64,000 nt of DNA from Piscinibacter defluvii (GTDB taxonomy: Bacteria; Pseudomonadota; Gammaproteobacteria; Burkholderiales; Burkholderiaceae_C). The notes under the pieces were generated by a model. That model was not told the DNA's origin and searched no databases. It saw only the letters and a list, made by a program, of their open reading frames with translations. How positions within the stretch are numbered: position 1 is the first letter of the stretch; every line of letters starts with the position of its first letter. A program made the position numbers and the translations under genes. Of this stretch, positions 28,714 through 36,996 are shown in pieces. The DNA lies in the NCBI RefSeq assembly GCF_004011805.1, contig NZ_RCHJ01000015.1, positions 62,001 through 126,000 of the forward strand, read 5' to 3'.

Positions 28714-30224
28714 CCGCGGGGATACCAAGGGGGAATCTGCGCGTCGACGTTGACCCACACGCTTTTCACCTGCGTGTACTCGCGCATCGCGTCGAAGCCC
28801 ATCTCGCGGCCGTAGCCGCTCTGCCCCACGCCACCGAACGGCGAGCCGGGGTTCACGCGCTTGTAGGAGTTGATCCACACCATGCCGGCGTGCAGCTCGC
28901 GGGCGAAGCGGTGCGCGCGCGGCAGGTTGCTCGTCCAGAGGCCGGAGCCGAGGCCGTACTCGGTGCCGTTGGCGATCTGCAGCGCCTCGGCGTCGTCCTT
29001 GAAGGTGAGCACGGTGACGAAGGGACCGAACACCTCCTCCTGCGCGACGCGGTCGCGCCACGAGGCCGCGCGCACGATGGTCGGTTCGACGTAGCAGCCG
29101 TTGGCCAGCGCCGCGTCCGCGGGCGGCTTGCCACCGGCGATCACCACACCGCCCTGCTCGCGCGCCACGCCGACGTAGCTCAGCACGCGATCGCGGTGCT
29201 GCGCACTCGTCAGCGGGCCCATCTCCGTCGTCGCTTCCAGCGGGTTGCCGAGCCGGATGCTCCTGGCCAGCGCGGCGAAGCGCTCCAGGAACTCGTCGGC
29301 GATCCTCTCGTGCAGCATCAGCCGGCTGCCCGCGATGCAGGCCTGGCCCTGGTTGTGGAAGATCGCCCAGGCGCTGCCGTTCACCGCTGCGGCGAGGTTG
29401 GCGTCGTCGAACACGATGTTCGCGCCCTTGCCGCCGAGCTCGAGCTGCACCTTCTTCAGGTTGCCCGCGCTCGCCTGCACGATGCGCCGGCCCGTGGCCG
29501 TGCTGCCGGTGAAGGCCACCTTGGCGATGCCCTCGTGCTCGGCGATGTACTGGCCGGCCACCGCGCCGAGGCCGGGCACGATGTTGACGACCCCGGGCGG
29601 CAGGCCGGCCTCGGCCATCAGCTCGGCGATCTTCAGGCTCGTGAGCGGCGTGATCTCGGCCGGCTTCATCACGATGGTGTTGCCGGCCGCGAGCGCGGGT
29701 GCCATCTTCCAGCTCGTGAACATCAGCGGGAAGTTCCACGGCACCACCTGGCCGACCACGCCGACCGGCTCGCGCAGCGTGTAGTTCAGGAAGCCGGCCT
29801 CGACGGGAATGGTCTCGCCCTGGAACTTGTCGGCCATCCCGCCGAAGTAGCGGTAGCAGGCGGCGGTGCGCGGCACGTCGAGGCTGCGGCTGTCGCGGAT
29901 CGGGTGGCCGGTGTCGAGCGACTCGAGCCGCGCGAGCTCTTCGGCATTCGCCTCGATCAGGTCGGCCAGCTTGAGCAGGATGCGCCCGCGGTCGGCCGCC
30001 GCCATCCGGCTCCAGGCCGGGAAGGCGCGCTGCGCGGCCGCGACGGCCTTGTCGATGTCGACGCGCCCGGCCATCGCGACATCGGCGATCGGCGAGTTGT
30101 CGTGCGGGTTGAGCGTCGGCAGCGTCTCGCCGCTTTCCGCATCGACGAACTTCCCGTCGATGAACAGCTGATGGCGGATGGGCGCGCGCAGGCCGGCGGC
30201 GGCCTGGATGTCGGCCAGGTTCAT
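28710..30224 (-). CDS. pnpE: Aldehyde dehydrogenase, probable 4-hydroxymuconic semialdehyde dehydrogenase
   Basis: A 504-residue NAD(P)-dependent aldehyde dehydrogenase with the glutamate motif LELGGKGANIV, the cysteine motif NQGQACIAGSR and the NAD-binding segment FTGSTATGRRI. Between hydroquinone dioxygenase genes and maleylacetate reductase it most likely oxidises 4-hydroxymuconic semialdehyde to maleylacetate. The role is by context; the family is certain. Confidence 0.85.
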   Translation of the reverse strand: MNLADIQAAAGLRAPIRHQLFIDGKFVDAESGETLPTLNPHDNSPIADVAMAGRVDIDKAVAAAQRAFPAWSRMAAADRGRILLKLADLIEANAEELARLESLDTGHPIRDSRSLDVPRTAACYRYFGGMADKFQGETIPVEAGFLNYTLREPVGVVGQVVPWNFPLMFTSWKMAPALAAGNTIVMKPAEITPLTSLKIAELMAEAGLPPGVVNIVPGLGAVAGQYIAEHEGIAKVAFTGSTATGRRIVQASAGNLKKVQLELGGKGANIVFDDANLAAAVNGSAWAIFHNQGQACIAGSRLMLHERIADEFLERFAALARSIRLGNPLEATTEMGPLTSAQHRDRVLSYVGVAREQGGVVIAGGKPPADAALANGCYVEPTIVRAASWRDRVAQEEVFGPFVTVLTFKDDAEALQIANGTEYGLGSGLWTSNLPRAHRFARELHAGMVWINSYKRVNPGSPFGGVGQSGYGREMGFDAMREYTQVKSVWVNVDAQIPPWYPRG

Positions 30225-30241
30225 GGTGGGTCGTCCTTGGG

Positions 30242-30712
30242 TTACTTCGCCTTGGCCGCGAGCCAGGGGTAGCGCGCGGTGTCCTGGCCCGCGTAGTCCG
30301 GATCGAGGTAGATGAAGCAGCGCTGGATCTGCCAGTCGCGGATCTCGAACACGTCGCACCAGCGGCCCGCGCCGTGCTCGGGCACGCCGGCGCGCCAGGG
30401 GCCGTCGCGGTGCACGCCGTAGCTCGTGCCTTCGCAGACCACGAGGTCGCTGCCGGAGAAGATCCAGTTGAAGGCCGCGTAGTCGTGCACGATGGATTTG
30501 AGCGTGCCGCCCACGTCGCCGAACAGCCGGCCGATCTCGTCGCGGCCGCTGGCGATGCCCCACTTCGGGAAGTAGACCTGCGCGTCCGTCGCGAACAGCT
30601 CGAGGATCGAGCCGCCGCTGGAGGTGACGCCACCCTTGTCGAAGGCCTTCAGGTATTCGAGCGCAACGGACTTGCGCTGCTCGTCGGTCATGGTCTGGCG
30701 GGTGAGGGCCAT
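30242..30712 (-). CDS. NTF2-like/SnoaL-type protein of unknown substrate
   Basis: A 156-residue protein of the NTF2-like fold (ketosteroid isomerase/SnoaL/nuclear transport factor 2 relatives). Visible features are MTDEQRKSVALEYLKAFDKGG, LFATDAQVYFPKWG and WCDVFEIRDWQIQRCFIYLDPDY. In this operon it could be an isomerase or hydratase acting on a cyclic ketone or quinol-type intermediate; no catalytic assignment can be made from sequence alone. It lies between the cytochrome c gene and the aldehyde dehydrogenase gene, with short gaps. Confidence 0.72.
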   Translation of the reverse strand: MALTRQTMTDEQRKSVALEYLKAFDKGGVTSSGGSILELFATDAQVYFPKWGIASGRDEIGRLFGDVGGTLKSIVHDYAAFNWIFSGSDLVVCEGTSYGVHRDGPWRAGVPEHGAGRWCDVFEIRDWQIQRCFIYLDPDYAGQDTARYPWLAAKAK

Positions 30713-30725
30713 GGTGCGGTCTCCT

Positions 30726-31100
30726 TCACTGGAGCGATTGCAGGTAGGCGATCAGCGCGTCGCGCTTGCGCGGGTCGTCCTGGAAATAGACCATCCCGCT
30801 GCCGGGCGCGACGGTCTGCGAGTCGGTGAGCCAGCGATCGAGCAGCGCGCGGTCCCAGGTGCGGCCCTTCATCGCCGACGTGTACTGCGGCGTGAAGGCG
30901 AAGCCCTCGGCCACCGCGGCCGGCCGGCCGAGCAGACCGAACAGGTTGGGCCCGACGCCATGGCCTTCGCCCGCGGTGAAGCTGTGGCACTGGGCGCAGC
31001 TGCTCTGCGCGAGGCGCTGGCCGAGCTCGACGTTCGCCTGGGCCTGCGAGGCGGTGCCGGCGAGCAGCAGCGCGGCAGCGAGAAGCCGTGGCGCCTTCAT
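30726..31100 (-). CDS. Exported class I cytochrome c
   Basis: A 124-residue c-type cytochrome with a signal peptide (LLAAALLLAGTASQAQA), one heme motif CAQCH and an axial methionine likely in GSGMVYFQDDPRKRDALIAYL. It resembles small soluble cytochrome c of the c552/c2 type. It overlaps the flavoprotein gene by four bases, so it is probably its electron acceptor in the periplasm. Confidence 0.9.
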   Translation of the reverse strand: MKAPRLLAAALLLAGTASQAQANVELGQRLAQSSCAQCHSFTAGEGHGVGPNLFGLLGRPAAVAEGFAFTPQYTSAMKGRTWDRALLDRWLTDSQTVAPGSGMVYFQDDPRKRDALIAYLQSLQ

Positions 31101-32803
31101 GCCGCGACTCCGTCGCGCATCGCCGCGTTGGCCGTTCGGTAGGCAAACGCGAGGATGGGGCCGAGCGTCGCGCCGCCGGCCCAGTAGGCGCGGCCCGAGG
31201 CCGAGGCGACGCAGTTGCCGACGCCGTAGAGGCCGGGGATCGGCTTGTCGGCCGCGTCGAGCACGCGGCCGTTCGTGTCGGTCTTCGGCCCGCCCTTGGT
31301 GTCGAGCGTGCCGGCGACCACGAGCGCGGCGTAGTACGGCCCGCTGTCGGACAGCGGCCACATCGTCGGGTTCTTGCGGCCCGGCTCGTCCTTCACGTCG
31401 CCGTTGAACAGCTGCTCGACGATGCGCTCGCCGCGATGGAAGTCGAGGTCCTTGCCATTGCGGGCGAAGCCGTTGAAGCGGGCGATGCTCGCGCGCAGCT
31501 TGGCGAGGAAGTCCGGCGCGAGCTTCGCACCGCCGGTCACGCTGGCGTACTTGGCCAGGCGCGCATCGATCGCCTTGGCCAGCTCGTCGAGCGTCGCGCC
31601 GCGGATCACGTGGCGGTCGTCGGTGCCCTTGGGCACGATCAGGCGGCCGTACTCGGCGCTGGCGGAATGGTCCTGCGAGCGCTGGTCCCACACCGCGATG
31701 CGCACCAGGTTCGGGTACTCGGCCTTGGCGCCGTCCCACTCGAAGAAGGTGTGCGCGAGCTCGTTGTACTGCAGCTTCTCGTTGACGTTGCGCACGCCGT
31801 ACTTGTTGACCCACAGCATCGAGTCGCCGGCCACCGAGAACATGCCGGAGATCGATCCGTCGCGCGCCACCGCCTTCTCCAGCGGGATCGGGCACATCCA
31901 GGCGTAGTTCATGTTGCGCAGCTGCGCGCCGACGGCCGAGGCGAGCGTGACGAAGTCGCCCTCGTTGCTCGGCGCCGCGCAGCCGCCGTAGACCGGGCCG
32001 TTCAGGAAGTGGCGGCGCAGCTCGGCGTTGTGCGTGAAGCCGCCGGTGGCGAACACCACACCGCGGCGCGCCTTGAAGCGCAGCGTCGCGCCGAGCTCGT
32101 CGGTGGCTTCCAGGCCGATCACGCGGCCCTCGGCATTGCGCAGGATCTTCGTGGCGCGCGTGCCGGTGCGGATCGAGATGCCCTCGGCGCGTGCCTTGGC
32201 CGACATCGTGCGGATCGCGACCCGCCCGCCGTCGGACATGCTCGGCGCCGCCTCGGCCGGCACCAGCACGCGGCCCTTGGGCGCCTTGTCTTCCGGCAGC
32301 TCGGCGAAGTAGTCGGGCACGTCGGCCACGTGGCGGTAGGGCAGCGCGCCGCGTTCGGCCAGCAGCTCGGCGGCCGGCGAGGCGCTGTCGTAGAAGGCCT
32401 CGCACATCTCGTACTCCCAGGCGCTCAGGCCATAGCGCGGCGCGGCCGGGTCGTAGCCCTGCGGGTTCGAGAGCCGCGCGACGTACTTCAGGAAGTCCGG
32501 CTTCGGGTCGCTCATGCCGGCCTTGCGCATCGCGGCGTTGTTCGGCACCCAGTACCAGAACGCAGCCTTGTTCGTGGTGCCGCCGATGCTGCCGGCCTTC
32601 TCGAGCACGACGACGCTGGCGCCCTGCCAGCGGGCGAACAGGGCCGAGGCCAGGCCGCCGGCGCCGCTGCCGCAGACGACGAAGTCGAACTCGCCGTCGA
32701 AGGCCGGTTCGGCGGCGGCCGCGGGGCGCGCGGCAAGGCCGAGGGTGGCGGCGGCGGCGGTGGCGCCGGTGACGAAGCGCCGGCGCGAGGTGGTGGCATC
32801 CAT
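31097..32803 (-). CDS. Tat-exported FAD-dependent dehydrogenase (3-ketosteroid dehydrogenase/fumarate reductase family)
   Basis: A 568-residue flavoprotein. The N-terminus MDATTSRRRFVTGATAAAA is a twin-arginine signal. The FAD motif VCGSGAGGLASALFARWQG follows, with the family segments LEKAGSIGGTTNKAAFWYW, GVVFATGGFTHN and, at the end, LYGVGNCVASASGRAYWAGGATLG. This is the 3-ketosteroid delta-1-dehydrogenase/fumarate reductase flavoprotein superfamily. With the overlapping cytochrome c gene, a periplasmic desaturation or oxidation coupled to the respiratory chain is likely. The substrate is unknown; context points to a cyclic ketone or quinol linked to hydroquinone. Confidence 0.85.
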   Translation of the reverse strand: MDATTSRRRFVTGATAAAATLGLAARPAAAAEPAFDGEFDFVVCGSGAGGLASALFARWQGASVVVLEKAGSIGGTTNKAAFWYWVPNNAAMRKAGMSDPKPDFLKYVARLSNPQGYDPAAPRYGLSAWEYEMCEAFYDSASPAAELLAERGALPYRHVADVPDYFAELPEDKAPKGRVLVPAEAAPSMSDGGRVAIRTMSAKARAEGISIRTGTRATKILRNAEGRVIGLEATDELGATLRFKARRGVVFATGGFTHNAELRRHFLNGPVYGGCAAPSNEGDFVTLASAVGAQLRNMNYAWMCPIPLEKAVARDGSISGMFSVAGDSMLWVNKYGVRNVNEKLQYNELAHTFFEWDGAKAEYPNLVRIAVWDQRSQDHSASAEYGRLIVPKGTDDRHVIRGATLDELAKAIDARLAKYASVTGGAKLAPDFLAKLRASIARFNGFARNGKDLDFHRGERIVEQLFNGDVKDEPGRKNPTMWPLSDSGPYYAALVVAGTLDTKGGPKTDTNGRVLDAADKPIPGLYGVGNCVASASGRAYWAGGATLGPILAFAYRTANAAMRDGVAA

Positions 32804-32908
32804 GGCGGATCTCCGGGTTCAGGCAAGGCGGCGCCCGGCGCGCCCGTCGGGGCGCGTGGTCGCGAGCGTCGGTGCCGACCGGCGCGCTCGCCGGTCAGCG
32901 GGTCGCCG

Positions 32909-33916
32909 TCAGAACTGCACCGGCACTTCGGGCGCTTCGCCCTTCTGGATCTCGTAGACGAGGTTCGGCGAGCCGTTCTCCCACACCAGCAGCATCGAGC
33001 GCTTCGGGCTGTAGCCCTGGTGGCGGCAGTAGGCCGGCATCGCGGCCATGTCGCCGGCCTTCATGATCACGCGCGCCAGCGGCTTGCCGCTTTCCTTGTG
33101 CGCGCAGTCCCAGTGGATCTCGTCGCACATCTGGAAGAACCACTCGACGCGGTCGTTGCCGTGCACGATGGGCAGGATGTGCTCCTCGGTGGTCGGGCAC
33201 ATGTAGCTGTACTTGACGACGCTGGTGAAGCTCGGGTTCCAGGTCACCTGGCTGCGGCTCAGGAAGGCGAACAGGTTGAAGGCGTGCACCTCGTTCTCGA
33301 AGCCGGGCTCGGGGTGCAGCTCGGGCTGGTCCTGCGGCACGTCGGCGAAGGCGCGGTTGATCGGCGCGCCGCGCGCGTCGGTGCGCAGGTCGAGGTCGCC
33401 CTTCAGGCCGACGCAGCGCGTGGCCAGCTCGCGGGCCCGCGTGATCGCCGGGCGGTTGTGGCCGTTCTTGCGGCCGTAGGGCGAGCCGGTCTCCTGCGGC
33501 GCGGCGAAGGGGTCGAAGCCCTCGTTGGTCCAGTCGTCCAGCATTTGCTTGAAGGTCTCGCCGATCTGCTCGGTCGGGAAGTTCTCCAGCAGGTCGACGC
33601 CCGCGTCCTTCATCGTCGCGTTGTAGCTGCCGGCGAAGAAGTCGACCGTCTTGTAGTGGTTGACGGTGCCGATCACATGGTCGAAGTTGACCCAGCCGTA
33701 GAAGAAGCCCCAGGCCACGTCGCGCATCAGCGCGCGCAGGAAGTTGCCCGCGTCCATCGTGTGGCTGAGCGGGCGGCCGTCGCGCGTGGTCCAGGTGATG
33801 TGGGCGAAGTACTCGTCGCGGCGGAAGGTGAAGCTGCCGAGCGTGAAGCTCCGGTAGCCCATCGTGGCGTCGGGCTGCGAGGCGATGACCTTGGCGAGGT
33901 CGGCGGGTGCGTTCAT
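32909..33916 (-). CDS. pnpD: Hydroquinone 1,2-dioxygenase, large subunit
   Basis: A 335-residue protein paired with a 169-residue small subunit, the size pair of the two-subunit Fe(II) hydroquinone dioxygenases (HapCD/PnpCD) of 4-nitrophenol and 4-hydroxyacetophenone degraders. The enzyme opens hydroquinone to 4-hydroxymuconic semialdehyde. Cupin-like metal-site segments are probable in WFFQMCDEIHWDC and AYCRHQGYSPKRSML, but exact ligands cannot be fixed by reading. The downstream aldehyde dehydrogenase and maleylacetate reductase support the assignment. Confidence 0.84.
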   Translation of the reverse strand: MNAPADLAKVIASQPDATMGYRSFTLGSFTFRRDEYFAHITWTTRDGRPLSHTMDAGNFLRALMRDVAWGFFYGWVNFDHVIGTVNHYKTVDFFAGSYNATMKDAGVDLLENFPTEQIGETFKQMLDDWTNEGFDPFAAPQETGSPYGRKNGHNRPAITRARELATRCVGLKGDLDLRTDARGAPINRAFADVPQDQPELHPEPGFENEVHAFNLFAFLSRSQVTWNPSFTSVVKYSYMCPTTEEHILPIVHGNDRVEWFFQMCDEIHWDCAHKESGKPLARVIMKAGDMAAMPAYCRHQGYSPKRSMLLVWENGSPNLVYEIQKGEAPEVPVQF

Positions 33917-33950
33917 GGTGTGGTTCCTCGGCGAAGACGGTGGGAGGCGA

Positions 33951-34460
33951 TCAGTTGGCCTGGCAGATCTCGGCCCAGCGCTCGACGGAGACGTCGCCCT
34001 TGCAGGTCTGCAGGATCACGACCCCCGGCTTCGCGCTGCGGAACTGGTAGGCGCAGTTCTTCGGCAGCAGGCCCTGGTGGCCGCGCCTGAGCTTCATCCA
34101 GCCCATCTTCGGGCCCTTGGGCTCGCCCTTCACGAGCACGGCGCCGTTGTGCTCCGCGTCGGGCACGATCTGCTCGCCCTGCAGCTGCACGAGGTGGATC
34201 TCGACCTCGCCGTCCATCGCCAGGGCGAACTCGTCGTGCGCGCAGGTGTACCAGGGCGAGGTGCCCTCGGCGCGCACGCACTCGAGCACGTAGATCTGGT
34301 TCTGGCCGAACACGACGCGCTCGTACGGCCTGGCCTTCGACGCGATCTCGAAGCAGTTGCTGAACGCGTAGTGGCGCACGTCGTCGTCGATGGCCTGGAC
34401 CTGGCCCTTCTCGTAGTGGTCCAGCGACGCGAACTTCGTCTGGTAGGCAACCTGGGGCAT
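33951..34460 (-). CDS. pnpC: Hydroquinone 1,2-dioxygenase, small subunit
   Basis: A 169-residue cupin-type protein starting MPQVAYQTKFASLDHYEKG, with AHDEFALAMDGEVEIHLV as the cupin core. It resembles the small subunit of the PnpCD/HapCD hydroquinone dioxygenases and lies 34 bases before the large subunit gene, with which it forms the active tetramer. It is the first gene of the 15-gene minus-strand run; a GGAGACCCTCC ribosome site precedes the ATG. Confidence 0.83.
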   Translation of the reverse strand: MPQVAYQTKFASLDHYEKGQVQAIDDDVRHYAFSNCFEIASKARPYERVVFGQNQIYVLECVRAEGTSPWYTCAHDEFALAMDGEVEIHLVQLQGEQIVPDAEHNGAVLVKGEPKGPKMGWMKLRRGHQGLLPKNCAYQFRSAKPGVVILQTCKGDVSVERWAEICQAN

Positions 34461-34677
34461 GGAGGGTCTCCTCGGTGGATCGTTCGCCTTTGCGAGCGGA
34501 TGAAGACCAGTCTAGGCACCAGTCCGCAGTTCGGGTAGAGGCAACAAGGGCACGTCATTGTTCGACGATGCCGAGCAATGCTCCGGGTTTTCCCCCCTGG
34601 CCTTCCGTGGCGTCACCGAGCGGTCGCAGGCGCCGGCAACCCTCGTCGCCGGCTCGACTCCGCTGCCCGGCCCCCGC
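34461..34677. other. Leader of the hydroquinone operon plus non-coding DNA
   Basis: No gene is supported here. The first 60 bases are the leader of the minus-strand operon with the motif at 34508-34518. The remainder, to the polyphosphate kinase remnant, shows no recognisable signal. Confidence 0.5.
34508..34518 (-). promoter_or_regulatory. Shared promoter motif, hydroquinone operon
   Basis: TGCCTAGACTG on the minus strand, 48 bases before the first gene of the operon. The same 11 bases occur at 36181-36191 upstream of the mandelate racemase-like gene, with similar flanks (GGTCT downstream). TAGACT could serve as a -10 element; no good -35 was seen, which suggests activator dependence. Confidence 0.5.
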
Positions 34678-34939
34678 ATGGACCGCGGCACCAATCCCGC
34701 CGAACTCGTTTCCCGCATCCGCGCCGACCTGCTTCAAGTCCCTGTTCGCGCTGCAGCGCGAGCGGGTGCGGCTGCAGGACGCGGTGGCCGCCACGACGCA
34801 GAAGGTCGTGACCATGTTCGAAGGGCGCGACGCGGCCGGCCAGAGCGGCGCGATCAAGCGCACCACGCCGCACCTGAACCCGCGTGTGTGCCGCGTCGTC
34901 GCGCTGCCGGCGCGGATGTTCGTGCCCGAGCGCTACTGA
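34678..34939 (+). pseudogene. Polyphosphate kinase 2 (PPK2) remnant
   Basis: Two frames together give a short PPK2-like N-terminal half: MDRGTNPAELVSRIRADLL from 34678, then after a frame change near 34730 FKSLFALQRERVRLQDAVAA, a nucleotide-binding loop reading FEGRDAAGQSGAIKRTTPHL and LNPRVCRVVALPA. Functional PPK2 has GRDAAGKGG at this loop; here the lysine is glutamine. A stop follows at about one third of the family length (usually about 260-300 residues). The fragment is therefore a decayed gene. It ends directly beside the repeat element. Confidence 0.75.
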
Positions 34940-34943
34940 GCAC

Positions 34944-35010
34944 CCCCAGGGCCGGGACGAGCCCGGCCCGCCCCCCGCGGGGGGCAAGGAAACTTGGGGC
35001 GGCCCGGCGT
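34944..35010. repeat. Dispersed GC-rich intergenic repeat, copy 2
   Basis: Contains GGGCCGGGACGAGCCCGGCCC, CCCCCCGCGGGGGG (34971-34985 region) and CTTGGGGCGGCCCGGC at 34993-35008, the exact reverse complement of 4659-4674. It follows the PPK2 remnant. Confidence 0.7.
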
Positions 35011-35060
35011 TTCCTTGGGAGGCACCGCGTCGCTCCTGCGCCTCACAGCCTCACACCTTC

Positions 35061-36140
35061 TCAGGGCAGGGCGTAGCGCGCCACGGCCGCCTCGTCCCAG
35101 TCGATGCCCAGGCCGGGGCCGCGGGCGGTCACGCAGCCGTCGACGGGCTGGCAGGGGTGGGCCAGCACCGCGGCGCCGAAGTCCATGAACTCCAGCCAGT
35201 CGCAGGTCGGCGTGACGGCCAGCACATGGGCGCTGGCCTCGATGAACAGGTGGCTGGACATGGGCATGGATGCCGCGCGCGCCAGGCCCATGACACTGAG
35301 CCAGCCGGTGATGCCGCCGATCTTCATCAGGTCGGGCATCATGCGGTCGCAGGCGCCGGCGCTCAGCGCCCGTTGGGCGTCGCGCGCGAACCACCAGTTC
35401 TCGCCGGTCTGGATCGGTATCGGCGAACGCGCGCGCACCTGCGCATGACCCTGCAGGTCCTCCGCGGCGACGGGCTCCTCGACCCATTCCAGCCCGAACG
35501 GCTCGAGCGCGCGCACGCGCCGGATCGCTTCGCCGGGACCGAGGCTCTGGTTGTAGTCCACCATCAGCGCGACGGCGTCGCCGACGATGCTGCGCAGATC
35601 GCGCAGCGTGGCCAGGTCATGCTCCAGCGACCCGCCGCCGAGCTTGATCTTCAGGCCGCGGAAGCCGCGTTCGACGCTGCGCGCCAGCGCCTCCGCATCC
35701 CTGGCCGGGTCGACCAGGCCCCAGCTGTCGTAGGCCCGCACGGGCCGCGCTTCGCCGCCGAGCAGGCGCACCACCGGCAGGCCCGAGGCCTGCCCCATCG
35801 CATCCCAGAACGCCATGTCGAGGCCCGAGACCAGCATGCCCAGCAGGCCCTGCAGGCCCAGCAGGCGGAACTGCTTCTCGAACTGCTCCTGCCGTGCCAG
35901 CGGCACCACCGGCTGCCCGCGCAGCAGCGGGGCGACCTGCTCGGCGAGCGCCAGCAGCGGCCGCAGCACGACCGGCGTGTACGCGAACAGGTAGGAGCGC
36001 CCGGTGATCCCTTGTTCCGTCGCCACGTCGAGCAGCACCAGCGGCGAGGCCTCGATGCTGCCGGAGGCCGTCCGGATCGGTCGCAGCAGCGGCGCGATCA
36101 CGGCGCGGGCGCGGATGTCACTGATCACCAGGGATTCCAT
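35061..36140 (-). CDS. Mandelate racemase-like enzyme (enolase superfamily)
   Basis: A 359-residue protein closely resembling Pseudomonas mandelate racemase across its length: SYLFAYTPV near residue 49, the KxK motif FRGLKIKLGG, the metal ligand region MVDYNQSL, WVEEP, GENWW, PDLMKIGGITGW and MPMSSHLF with the catalytic histidine. Both general bases of the racemase (second Lys of KxK and this His) are present. The likely reaction is proton abstraction alpha to a carboxylate, as in mandelate racemisation or hydroxy-acid/sugar-acid dehydration. No mandelate dehydrogenase genes are nearby, so the substrate is open. Confidence 0.87.
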   Translation of the reverse strand: MESLVISDIRARAVIAPLLRPIRTASGSIEASPLVLLDVATEQGITGRSYLFAYTPVVLRPLLALAEQVAPLLRGQPVVPLARQEQFEKQFRLLGLQGLLGMLVSGLDMAFWDAMGQASGLPVVRLLGGEARPVRAYDSWGLVDPARDAEALARSVERGFRGLKIKLGGGSLEHDLATLRDLRSIVGDAVALMVDYNQSLGPGEAIRRVRALEPFGLEWVEEPVAAEDLQGHAQVRARSPIPIQTGENWWFARDAQRALSAGACDRMMPDLMKIGGITGWLSVMGLARAASMPMSSHLFIEASAHVLAVTPTCDWLEFMDFGAAVLAHPCQPVDGCVTARGPGLGIDWDEAAVARYALP

Positions 36141-36180
36141 GCGGCGCTCTCCGTCGGCCCGGACCGGGCTCGCGAGACCG

Positions 36181-36191
36181 CAGTCTAGGCA
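36181..36191 (-). promoter_or_regulatory. Shared promoter motif, mandelate racemase-like gene
   Basis: TGCCTAGACTG on the minus strand, 41 bases upstream of the racemase-like start; identical to the motif at 34508-34518 in front of the hydroquinone operon. Confidence 0.5.
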
Positions 36192-36232
36192 GGTCGCGCG
36201 GTTTCACGCCACCGCGTGGCCTGCCCGCAGCG

Positions 36233-36979
36233 TCACCTCTCGGCGGGGAGGCCGGCAGCGACACGCGCGTACCGGTACCACAGGTTGTCGGCGTGGTAAC
36301 CCGAGCCCAGGATGAAGCGCGTGACGGTGACCTCGTCGCTGCGCCAGTTGACGACCAGCGAACCGTCGACGGCGCGCAGCAGGTTCACGAAGGTCCCGCC
36401 GCCGCCGATCAGCAGGATCGAGACGCGGCTGTGGGCGCTGGGCTCGTTGAAGAACCTCAGGGTCGGCTCGCCGTACAGCGACCGGCAGCTGAACAGGTCG
36501 TCGACACGGTCCTCCGACAGCGCGAAGCGATAGCGACGGAAGCTCAGCGGCGTGCGGCCGCCGGCGGCGTCGATGAAAGTGACGGTCATCGACTCGGGTG
36601 CCTGCTCGATGGACACCCAGGCCGGGTCGGCCGGGAGCGTCGGCCAGGTCCGGTTCCAGGCCGCCGGGCCGGTGGGGCTCCTGGAGCGGGCCATGGCGGT
36701 GAAGATGTCGGCCAGGGAGGGCGGCTCGCCGGCCTCGGGCGGAAACGAGGCCGCTCCCCGGTTGCCGTACGTTCCGCGGATGTCGGGGCAGCCCTCGGCG
36801 GTCGGTGCTGACTTGATCGATGCCCATGCCGGCGGGTAGGGCGGGCTGCCGGCACTCGTGGCGCACCCCAGCTGGGCCAGCAGCAGCCCCAGGGCCAGGG
36901 CGGCCGGCACCACCCGGGGCAGCCCGTCGGCGCGGGTCACGGCAGGGGCGCAACGCAGCGCGGGCCCATGGTGGGCCAT
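36233..36979 (-). CDS. Putative lipoprotein of unknown function
   Basis: A 248-residue product with an N-terminal hydrophobic stretch VVPAALALGLLLAQLGC followed by a small-residue run (ATSAGSPPYPP). The cysteine is in position for lipidation, but the lipobox (QLGC) is imperfect. The mature part has RGTYGNRG, SIEQAPESMTVTFIDAAGG and LFSCRSLYGE. I do not recognise the family. The start MAHHGPALRC at 36979 is 17 bases downstream of the pyruvate kinase-like stop; a later start is possible. Confidence 0.6.
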   Translation of the reverse strand: MAHHGPALRCAPAVTRADGLPRVVPAALALGLLLAQLGCATSAGSPPYPPAWASIKSAPTAEGCPDIRGTYGNRGAASFPPEAGEPPSLADIFTAMARSRSPTGPAAWNRTWPTLPADPAWVSIEQAPESMTVTFIDAAGGRTPLSFRRYRFALSEDRVDDLFSCRSLYGEPTLRFFNEPSAHSRVSILLIGGGGTFVNLLRAVDGSLVVNWRSDEVTVTRFILGSGYHADNLWYRYARVAAGLPAER

Positions 36980-36996
36980 GTCGCCGGCGTGGCCGC

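Noticed and set aside
31088-34090. 1000-codon + strand frame across the flavoprotein and hydroquinone dioxygenase genes
   Set aside because: Antisense shadow; the minus-strand genes carry clear family motifs and signal peptides.
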